Assembly (NCBI RefSeq): GCF_014203535.1 | Contig: NZ_JACHJI010000002.1 | Location: forward strand, 687,042 to 751,041 | Direction of reading: 5' to 3' | From: Streptomyces griseomycini | Lineage (GTDB): Bacteria; Actinomycetota; Actinomycetes; Streptomycetales; Streptomycetaceae | DNA length: 64,000 nucleotides | Part shown: one piece after another, positions 56,329 to 64,000 of the stretch | Position numbering within the stretch: position 1 is the first letter of the stretch | Layout of the letters: each line of letters opens with the position of its first letter | The notes under the pieces: model-generated | Database searches by the model: none | Told to the model about the DNA's origin: nothing | The model's input: the letters and a program-made list of their open reading frames with translations, nothing else | Position numbers and translations under genes: made by a program

Positions 56329-56973
56329 TCAGGCCCCCTTGGCCGCGGTGCGGACCAGGACGAGGCCGCCGTTCGGACCGGGAACCGCGCCCTTGATGAG
56401 CAGCAGACCCTTCTCCGCGTCAACGGCGTGGACGGTCAGGTTCTGGGTGGTGACCCGCTCGTTGCCCATGCGACCCGCCATGCGGAGGCCCTTGAACACG
56501 CGGCCCGGGGTGGCGCAGCCACCGATGGAACCGGGGGAGCGGTGCTTGCGCTGGGTGCCGTGTCCGGCGCCGAGGCCACGGAAGTTGTGGCGCTTCATGA
56601 CACCGGCGAAGCCCTTGCCCTTGCTCTTGCCGGTCACGTCGACCTTCACGCCGGCCTCGAACACCTCGGCGGTGATCTCCTGGCCCAGCGTGTACTCGGA
56701 GGCGTCCGCGGTGCGGATCTCGACGAGGTGGCGACGGGGGGTGACGTCGGCCTTGGCGAAGTGGCCCTTGAGGGGCTTGTTCACCTTGCGCGGGTCGATC
56801 TCGCCGAAGGCGATCTGGACGGACTCGTAGCCGTCGACATCGTTCGTGCGGACCTGGGTGACGACGTTGGGGCCGGCCTTGACGACGGTGACCGGGACGA
56901 CGCGGTTGTTCGCGTCCCACACCTGCGTCATGCCGAGCTTCTCGCCCAGGATGCCCTTGATCTGCTTAGCCAT
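56329..56973 (-). CDS. rplC: 50S ribosomal protein uL3
   Basis: 214 residues: [38 protein letters not shown], the internal-loop region [58 protein letters not shown]. It is an early assembly protein reaching the peptidyl-transferase centre. 17 bases after rpsJ. Confidence 0.98.
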   Translation of the reverse strand: MAKQIKGILGEKLGMTQVWDANNRVVPVTVVKAGPNVVTQVRTNDVDGYESVQIAFGEIDPRKVNKPLKGHFAKADVTPRRHLVEIRTADASEYTLGQEITAEVFEAGVKVDVTGKSKGKGFAGVMKRHNFRGLGAGHGTQRKHRSPGSIGGCATPGRVFKGLRMAGRMGNERVTTQNLTVHAVDAEKGLLLIKGAVPGPNGGLVLVRTAAKGA

Positions 56974-56990
56974 CTCTCAGATCACCGGCC

Positions 56991-57299
56991 TCAGAGCTTG
57001 ATCTCGATGTCGACACCGGCCGGGAGGTCGAGTCGCATCAGAGAGTCAACGGTCTTGGGGGTGGGGTCGAGGATGTCGATCAGGCGCTTGTGCGTGCGCA
57101 TCTCGAAGTGCTCGCGCGAGTCCTTGTACTTGTGCGGCGACTTGATGACGCAGTACACGTTCTTCTCAGTGGGCAGCGGCACCGGGCCCGCGACCGACGC
57201 ACCAGTGCGGGTCACCGTCTCGACGATCTTCTTCGCCGAGGAGTCGATGACCTCGTGGTCGTAGGCCTTGAGCCGGATGCGGATCTTCTGTCCCGCCAT
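56991..57299 (-). CDS. rpsJ: 30S ribosomal protein uS10
   Basis: 102 residues from ATG 57299: [79 protein letters not shown]. It is the first gene of the long ribosomal cluster; the open frame upstream carries no homologous sequence. tuf and rpsG are not adjacent, as usual in Streptomyces. Confidence 0.98.
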   Translation of the reverse strand: MAGQKIRIRLKAYDHEVIDSSAKKIVETVTRTGASVAGPVPLPTEKNVYCVIKSPHKYKDSREHFEMRTHKRLIDILDPTPKTVDSLMRLDLPAGVDIEIKL

Positions 57300-57906
57300 G
57301 GCTACTTCGTAGTCCTGTCTCTCATTACGCTCTGGAACCCGGCGTTCCCACCTTCTCCTCCGACCCACGCGGTCGGGCGTGTCGCGCTCCCGCTGACATG
57401 GATGTCCCTTGTCCGAACATCCCCGCGGGATTGACACGGCCCTACCAGAACCGCGGACCGGGGGCGAAAGGCCCACCGGGCGCCTGGCCGGCGCCGCGCC
57501 CACGCTTCCCGGAAGATTCCCGTACGTCCGCCCCTGATCAGGGACGACGAGTACTGTGGGACTCGCTTCCGGTCCTCCCGGCGGGAGGCGCGCAGCATCA
57601 ACACTCGACCGAGCAACTCGGACAGTCTGCCACAGAGGGCGGGGGGCTGGCCAATCGGGCCGAAGAGATTACCCCGAAGGCGGACGGGATCAAACGCGGC
57701 ACCGCACGGTGCTCACGGGGAGGCCGCCGGCCGGACCCGGGTGGTGAGCCGGCGCAGTGCTCCGTCGGGCGTCGGAGCCGGCAGCCCGACGCCGTCCGTG
57801 CCGGCGCACACCGCCCCGTCCTCCGCCACGGCCGGGTACCGGTTCCCCCTGTCACGCGTGCCGAGGGGTCGGGGCCGGCACCCGCCTGCTCGGACTGGCG
57901 GCTGCC
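57300..57906. other. 607-base region upstream of rpsJ
   Basis: Should hold the promoter(s) and leader of the ribosomal cluster. No single -35/-10 pair stands out; the least GC-rich part is 57540-57690. At 57713-57890 a minus-strand frame reads NRYPAVAEDGAVCAGTDGVGLPAPTP, which looks protein-like but lacks a start and any known domain. No gene is called. Confidence 0.5.
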
Positions 57907-58236
57907 TCAGCCCTCCCCGGCGACCGTAGGGAGCGCCGACGCGTCCTCCGGTGCCTCCAGGGCGTGGCGGGCCGGGGGGACGGTGACGAGGTCGCCGGTG
58001 CGTCCCTCCCGGGAGGCGTCGCCGCTGGTGAGGCGGACGCGGCCGCGCAGGACCAGCAGGGTGGCCCCGCCGGGGCGGTCGTGTTCGGCGAGGCTCGTGC
58101 CGACGGTCAGGGCGAGGAGGGTCCGGCACAGGGTGCGTTCGTGACCGCCGTGGACGGTGGCGGCGCTGCGGCCGTCGGAGGCGGCGGCGCGTTCCAGGTG
58201 TCCGCGGGTGAGGGCGTCGGGGGAGAGCTCCTGCAC
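57907..58236 (-). CDS. Small cupin-domain protein
   Basis: 109 residues from GTG 58236 (QELSPDALTRGHLERAAASDGRSAATVHGGHERTLCRTLLALTVGTSLAEHDRPGGATLLVLRGRVRL). The cupin turn HxRPGGATLLVLRGRV and GDLVTVPPARHALEAPEDASAL keep one His in each half (EHDRPG, ARHALEA), as in many Streptomyces single-cupin proteins that bind a metal or small ligand. No enzymatic activity can be assigned. It is divergent from the DUF2071 gene. Confidence 0.8.
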   Translation of the reverse strand: MQELSPDALTRGHLERAAASDGRSAATVHGGHERTLCRTLLALTVGTSLAEHDRPGGATLLVLRGRVRLTSGDASREGRTGDLVTVPPARHALEAPEDASALPTVAGEG

Positions 58237-58358
58237 GGCACCGGGCCTTCCCGAGGGCGCCCTGCGGCCACCAGGGCCATGCGGGACACATCGTGGGGGC
58301 CTGCCGCGTCCGGGCCCGCAGCCGTACCGCCGCCCGTGTCCTCCGCGATACTGGCGCG

Positions 58359-59114
58359 GTGCCCCCGACACCGCAGCCCGTGACGCCCGACCCGCCGGCG
58401 GCGATCGCGCGCCCGCTGCTCACCCAGTCCTGGCTCGACCTGACGTTCGTCCACTGGGCGGTGGACCCGGCCGACGCGGCGGGGCTGCTGCCGCCGGGCA
58501 CCGTGCCCGACACGCTGGGCGGGGTCACGTACGTCGGGCTCGTCGCGTTCCGGATGCACCGGGTGGGGTGGCTCCGCCTGCCGGGCGTGCCCTATCTCGG
58601 CACCTTCCCCGAGACCAACGTCCGGCTCTACTCGGTGGACGCGCACGGGCGGCGCGGGGTCGTCTTCCTGTCCCTGGACGCGTCCCGGCTGATCCCGGTG
58701 GTGGTCGGCCGCCTGGGGTTCCGGATGCCGTACCTCTGGTCCCGCATGAGCGTCCGGCACGACGGTGACACCGTCACGTACACCGCTTCCCGGCGCTGGC
58801 CCGGACCGCGCGGCGCCGGTGGTCGTCTCACCGTGCGCAGGGGCGAGCCGATCGAGGAGCCGACCGAGCTGGAGCACTTCCTCACCGCGCGCTGGGGCAT
58901 GCACGGCGCCTTCTTCGGGCGGTCGGTGTACCTGCCCAACGCCCATCCGCGCTGGCCCCTGCACCGGGCCGAGCTGGTCGCGTGCGAGGAGGACCTGGTG
59001 ACGGCGGCGGGGCTGCCGGGGCCGGCCGGGGAGCCGGTGAGCGTGCTGTACTCACCGGGCGTCCCCGCCCGCTTCGGACGCCCGGCACGCCCGGCCGGCA
59101 TCCTCACGCCGTGA
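58359..59114 (+). CDS. DUF2071 (YqjF-like) protein
   Basis: 251 residues from GTG 58359 (PPTPQPVTPDPPAAIARPLLTQSWLDLTFVHWAVDPADAAGLLPPGTVPDT). Family landmarks are TYVGLVAFRMHRVGW, GTFPETNVRLYSVDAHGRRGVVFLSLDASRL, and HFLTARWGMHGAFFGRSVYLPNAHPRWPLHRAEL. It is a beta-barrel protein of unknown role, related in fold to acetoacetate decarboxylase. Its stop is 18 bases from the convergent gdhA stop. Confidence 0.88.
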   Translation: MPPTPQPVTPDPPAAIARPLLTQSWLDLTFVHWAVDPADAAGLLPPGTVPDTLGGVTYVGLVAFRMHRVGWLRLPGVPYLGTFPETNVRLYSVDAHGRRGVVFLSLDASRLIPVVVGRLGFRMPYLWSRMSVRHDGDTVTYTASRRWPGPRGAGGRLTVRRGEPIEEPTELEHFLTARWGMHGAFFGRSVYLPNAHPRWPLHRAELVACEEDLVTAAGLPGPAGEPVSVLYSPGVPARFGRPARPAGILTP

Positions 59115-59132
59115 CGACGCGACGCGGATGCG

Positions 59133-60958
<1,826 letters not shown>

Positions 60959-61368
60959 GTGGTGATCACAACCGAGAAGGGTCAACTCCCGCTCGGTACA
61001 GGGGAAATCACGGCGGAGAAGCGGAACACCGGCACGGACGCCCCCGTACCGATCGACACCGGCGAGCCGCATCCCGCGCGGAGGTACGACTGGTTCCCCG
61101 GCGGCAAGGACGACCACCCGGTGGACGAGGAGCCGGGCAGGCGGTTCGTGGCCCTCGCGCCGGTCATCCCGGTCATGGCGCGATGGACCTGCGCGGCCGG
61201 GACCGGTTCGCCCGCTTCTTCGCGGGCCTGGAGCGGGTCGTCCCCGGCGTCGTGGCCGCCGAGGAGCGGCATCCGGAGCTCGGCGAGCCGGTCCCCGGCC
61301 AGGAGGGGGCGCACAGCGGCGCCTACGTGGCGGTGACCCGCAAGGCGTGGCTCCCCTCGGGGACCGGG
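60959..61368 (+). pseudogene. Possible broken small gene
   Basis: From GTG 60959 a frame reads VITTEKGQLPLGTGEITAEKR, then ARRYDWFPGGKDDHPVDEEPGRRFVALAPV, which looks protein-like to about 61180. From there a different frame (starting MDLRGRDRFARFFAGLERVVPGVVAAEERHPEL at 61183) looks protein-like instead. One gene split by a frameshift, or two overlapping short genes, is possible. No family is recognised. A strong terminator follows at 61369, which supports transcription in this direction. Confidence 0.35.
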
Positions 61369-61422
61369 CGGTGGACCGCCCCCGGACCGGCCGTGTGCTG
61401 CCGGTCCGGGGGCGGTCCACCG
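61369..61422. terminator. Strong hairpin terminator downstream of the xylanase
   Basis: Perfect 22-bp stem (61369-61390 with 61401-61422), 10-base loop, 37 bases after the xylanase stop. It is symmetric, so it can also stop rightward transcripts. Confidence 0.88.
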
Positions 61423-61459
61423 GTGCGGGGCGCGGGTCGGTGGCGCCCGGCGGGCGTCC

Positions 61460-62635
61460 TCAGCCCTTCCGGCCCTTCCCGTGGTCCTTCTTCCCGCAGT
61501 CCTCCTCCCGGGCCTCCTTCAGGGTGTCCCGCAGGGCGTAGAAGGCGGGCTTGCGGACGTAGTCCTCGGTCATGACGTTCGCGAAGCCCTCGCCCTCGAA
61601 GAACACCGGCACCCACGAGTACTTGTCGGTGAAGCCCCAGATGGTGAACGAGTTGCAGCCGTCGACGGCCAGGCACGCCTCGAGCGTCCGCTGGTAGTAG
61701 TCGGCCTGCTTCTGCTCCTGCGCCTCGGTGGGCACACCGCTCTCCGGCAGGTCCATGCGGACGTCCAGCTCGGTGACGGCCGTCTCCAGGCCGAGCGCGT
61801 CGAACCGGCGCAGGTTGTCCTCCAGGTCGCCCGGGAAGCCGTAGCGCGTGCTCAGGTGTCCCTGCACGGAGAAGCCGTCCACGGGCACGCCCTCTTCGAG
61901 CAGGTCCTGGACGAGGGCGTAGTAGGCGTCGCTCTTGGCGTTGACGCCCTCGACGTTGTAGTCGTTGAAGAACAGCTTCGCCTTCGGGTCCGCCTTGTGG
62001 GCCCAGCGGAAGGCGTCGGCGACGATGCCCGGCCCCAGTTCGCGGATCCAGATGTTGTCCTGGGTGCGCAGGTTGCCCTGGTCGTCGAAGATCTCGTTGG
62101 CGACGTCCCACTGCTGGATCCTGCCGGCGTAGCGGCCGACGACGGTGGTGATGTGCTCGCGCAGGATGGCGCGCAGTTCCGCCTTGGAGAAGTCGCCCTC
62201 CTCCAGCCACGCCGGGTTCTGGCTGTGCCACAGCAGGGTGTGGCCGCGCACGACCTGCTTGTTGCGCTCGGCGAACTCGACGATGGCGTCGGCCTGCCCG
62301 AAGTCGTAGCGGTCCCGCTCGGGATGGATGTAGTCCCACTTCATCTGGTTCTCGGGGGAGACCGAGCTGAACTGGCGCGCCAGGACCTTCCGGTACTCCC
62401 TGTCGTGCGTGAAGGGGTCCGGGTAGTCCTGCTCCAGGTGATGGCCGCCGCCCGCCACGGCGGTACCCACGACGAAGCCCTCGGGGGCGGCCGCACGCAG
62501 CCGGTCGAACTTGGCGTGGGGGTGTGGCGCGGCCTTCCGGCCGGCCGACGGGTCGGCGGTCGCCGTGCCCGCCATGAGCGGCAGGGTCAGGGCGGCGGTG
62601 GCGACGGCCACGGTGGCGAAGCGAATGGATCTCAT
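61460..62635 (-). CDS. Secreted endo-1,4-beta-xylanase, GH10
   Basis: 391 residues. Signal peptide MRSIRFATVAVATAALTLPLMAGTATA, mature from about 28. The GH10 barrel has FSSVSPENQMKWDYIHPERD, VRGHTLLWHSQNPAW, the acid/base Glu181 in IQQWDVANEIFDD, and the nucleophile Glu289 in LETAVTELDVRM, with WGFTDKYSW near the end. No CBM; the C-terminus is a short Lys-rich tail. It cleaves xylan backbones outside the cell. A 28-base dyad operator lies 32 bases upstream, sharing 14 bases with the LacI/GH3 intergenic region at 9.3 kb. Confidence 0.95.
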   Translation of the reverse strand: MRSIRFATVAVATAALTLPLMAGTATADPSAGRKAAPHPHAKFDRLRAAAPEGFVVGTAVAGGGHHLEQDYPDPFTHDREYRKVLARQFSSVSPENQMKWDYIHPERDRYDFGQADAIVEFAERNKQVVRGHTLLWHSQNPAWLEEGDFSKAELRAILREHITTVVGRYAGRIQQWDVANEIFDDQGNLRTQDNIWIRELGPGIVADAFRWAHKADPKAKLFFNDYNVEGVNAKSDAYYALVQDLLEEGVPVDGFSVQGHLSTRYGFPGDLEDNLRRFDALGLETAVTELDVRMDLPESGVPTEAQEQKQADYYQRTLEACLAVDGCNSFTIWGFTDKYSWVPVFFEGEGFANVMTEDYVRKPAFYALRDTLKEAREEDCGKKDHGKGRKG

Positions 62636-62664
62636 GCGGGGAGTCTCATTCCGATCGTCGTTCT

Positions 62665-62694
62665 CGAATGTTTCGAAGCATGTCCCGAAACATT
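62665..62694. promoter_or_regulatory. Xylanase operator (LacI-type candidate)
   Basis: AATGTTTCG (62667-62675) and CGAAACATT (62686-62694) form a perfect 9-bp inverted repeat with a 10-base spacer. Bases 62665-62678 equal 9347-9360 on the other strand (14 of 14). It overlaps the likely promoter or leader of the xylanase. Confidence 0.75.
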
Positions 62695-62732
62695 AGGGAT
62701 GGCCGGACGCTAAGGTCTGGCCGAGCGGCGCG

Positions 62733-63581
62733 TCAATACCCGTGCGGAGGTCCGCCTGCCGACGGGCCGACGAGTTCGCCGGCGACCCACCGCGCGACGT
62801 CGGCGGGGTGGGTCGCCGGCAGCCCGAGGACGACGTGCCGGAAGCCGGCGTCGACCGCCTCGCCGATCGCCTCCCGCGTGGTGCCGGGCGGTCCCAGGAG
62901 ACGGGCAGGTGGACCGAGCGGGTGACCGAGGCGGGGCCGCGGCCGGTCCCGGCGCAGCGGCGGTCCGGCGGGGCACCGCGGCGGACGGCGTCGTCGATGT
63001 CGCCGCCGGGGATGTCCCACGGGTCCGCGTGCTCGGCGGGTGGGGGTGCCGGACGGGTGCGGGGCTGCCGAACGCTCCGGTGAGGTGGTGGCGGGCGCCG
63101 TGGAAGTCGAACGGTTCCGTCTCGGTCCACAGCCGCCGGATCACCGTGCGGGCCTCGGCGAGGCTCTCCACGGCCTGCACGGGGGTCGAGGAAGGGCAGC
63201 CCGTGGGCCGGGTACCCGCGCCGGGCCTGCGGCGGGTCCGGTCGCGGGCCGACGCCGATGCCGGAGTCGAGCCGTCCGCCGAAGACGACGTCGACGGTCG
63301 TGGCGATCCCGGCCAGCGGCGCGGGCGGCCGGAACCGGCCGCTGGTCACCATCACGCCCGGCCGCAGCCGCCGGGTCCGGGCGCGAGGGCCGAGAGCAGT
63401 GTCCAGCCCTCGTAGGCCGGTCCGTCGGGGTCGCCGAAGACGGGCATCAGGTGGCCGAACAGTCACGCGCGCCCGATCTCCGGGATCGCGTCCGCCCCGC
63501 GCCGGACGCGCAGGACGTCGTGGTGGTCGGCCTGCGAGGGGCGGTCACGATCCCGAAACCGGGCCGGGGCGGGTGCGGCAT
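62733..63581 (-). pseudogene. Broken LLM-class F420-dependent oxidoreductase
   Basis: Recognisable pieces of one luciferase-like monooxygenase family protein lie in order on the minus strand but in different frames: MPHPPRPGFGIVTAPRRP (start at 63581), TSGRFRPPAPLAGIATTVDVVFGGRLDSGIGVG, then AVESLAEARTVIRRLWTETEPFDFHGARHHLTGAFGSPAPV, and finally TTREAIGEAVDAGFRHVVLGLPATHPADVARWVAGELV ending at 62733. At least three frameshifts or small deletions separate them, and the middle is shortened. The gene cannot make a working enzyme. Confidence 0.8.
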
Positions 63582-63617
63582 GCGCCGGTGCTCCTTCCGG
63601 TGCCGGCGGCACGTCCG

Positions 63618-64000
63618 TCAGCGGCGCCGCAGTGACGGGTCGAGCAGCGCGGGCGGGGTGTCGTGCTTCTCGTGCGCGGCCAGGTCGGTGCCGGGGGCGA
63701 CGATCGCGTCGATCGCGTCGAGCACGTCGGCGGGGAGCACGGTGTCCGCGGCAGCGAGTTGCGCCTTCAGGTGCTCCGGCGTGCGGGGGCCGATGAGCGC
63801 GCTGGTCACGGCGGGGTGCGCGGTCACGAATCCGAGCGCCAGCTGGATCATGGTCAGGCCGGCCCCGTCGGCGACCCCGGCCAGCCGTTCGACGGCGTCG
63901 AGCCGGGCCCGGTTGGCCGGGAGGGCGAGGTCGAAGCGCTCCGGCATCAGCGTCGAGCGGTTGGTGGCGATCTCCCGCCCCTCGCGGACCGCGCCCGACA
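63618..64000 (-). CDS. Aldo/keto reductase (C-terminal part, cut by window edge)
   Basis: The frame runs in from the right edge (SGAVREGREIATNRSTLMPERFDLA) and stops at 63618. The conserved end MIQLALGFVTAHPAVTSALIGPRTPEHLKAQLAAADTVLPADVLDAIDAIVAPGTD is the NADP-binding C-terminal part of aldo/keto reductases (the IGPRTPEHL loop). The catalytic Asp/Tyr/Lys/His residues lie outside the window. Its substrate is unknown. It lies 36 bases upstream of the broken LLM oxidoreductase on the same strand. Confidence 0.85.
   Translation of the reverse strand, partial: SGAVREGREIATNRSTLMPERFDLALPANRARLDAVERLAGVADGAGLTMIQLALGFVTAHPAVTSALIGPRTPEHLKAQLAAADTVLPADVLDAIDAIVAPGTDLAAHEKHDTPPALLDPSLRRR

Noticed and set aside
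57713..58528. 271-codon leftward frame through the cupin gene and DUF2071 gene
   Set aside because: Mostly Arg/Pro/Gly low complexity; the cupin gene in another frame and DUF2071 on the other strand are better supported. A short protein-like stretch at 57713-57890 stays unexplained.

Overview
The window is a typical Streptomyces chromosomal segment. It has very high GC with G/C-ending codons, many GTG starts, 1-4 base stop/start overlaps, and gene families common in that genus (a SigF/SigG-type sigma factor, LCP protein, F420/LLM oxidoreductase remnant, xylanase, pectate lyase, Uma2). The block from glutamate dehydrogenase through the ribosomal superoperon to groES/groEL1 looks like conserved chromosomal core. 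No tRNA, rRNA, IS element, integrase or CRISPR array was seen.

Layout. 1-6.9 kb: end of a secreted pectate lyase, the HrcA/CIRCE-controlled groES-groEL1 operon, two tandem lipoprotein polysaccharide deacetylases, a THUMP-like methyltransferase and a Uma2 protein. 7-11.9 kb: an LCP cell-wall ligase, and a LacI regulator divergent from a GH3 glycosidase. 12.3-20.9 kb: the t6A genes tsaD, tsaB and tsaE with rimI, an alpha/beta hydrolase, alanine racemase and the NAD(P)HX repair enzyme. 21-31 kb: a secreted beta-helix protein, a sigma factor, acpS with a coupled 43-residue membrane protein, glmS, an FGE-fold protein, a lipoprotein, coaA, a DUF389 membrane protein and glmM. 31.4-32.4 kb: rplM-rpsI with a visible promoter and terminator.

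32.6-39.7 kb is an accessory-looking island between rplM-rpsI and truA. It holds a GT87-like membrane glycosyltransferase, a membrane protein, a membrane-anchored CBM3-GH16 protein, a processive-type GT2 synthase with DxD and QxxRW motifs, a 68-residue two-helix membrane protein, and a Tat-type NodB deacetylase with its own sugar-binding-like N-terminal domain. Together these resemble a compact exopolysaccharide synthesis and modification module. It is the best candidate for an under-described system here.

39.8-57.3 kb is the ribosomal superoperon, read leftwards: rpsJ-rplC-rplD-rplW-rplB-rpsS-rplV-rpsC-rplP-rpmC-rpsQ, a strong hairpin, rplN-rplX-rplE-rpsN-rpsH-rplF-rplR-rpsE-rpmD-rplO, a terminator, secY-adk-map with its own promoter, infA-rpmJ-rpsM-rpsK, rpoA-rplQ, then truA. 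57.9-64 kb: a cupin protein, a DUF2071 protein, NADP glutamate dehydrogenase, a GH10 xylanase, a decayed LLM oxidoreductase and the end of an aldo/keto reductase.

Regulatory links. Two CIRCE boxes flank the groES promoter. An identical 14-base motif lies upstream of both the GH3/LacI pair (9347-9360) and the GH10 xylanase (62665-62678), 53 kb apart. This suggests one LacI-family regulator controls a xylan-use regulon. Function calls rest on motif and family recognition by eye; no database search was run.
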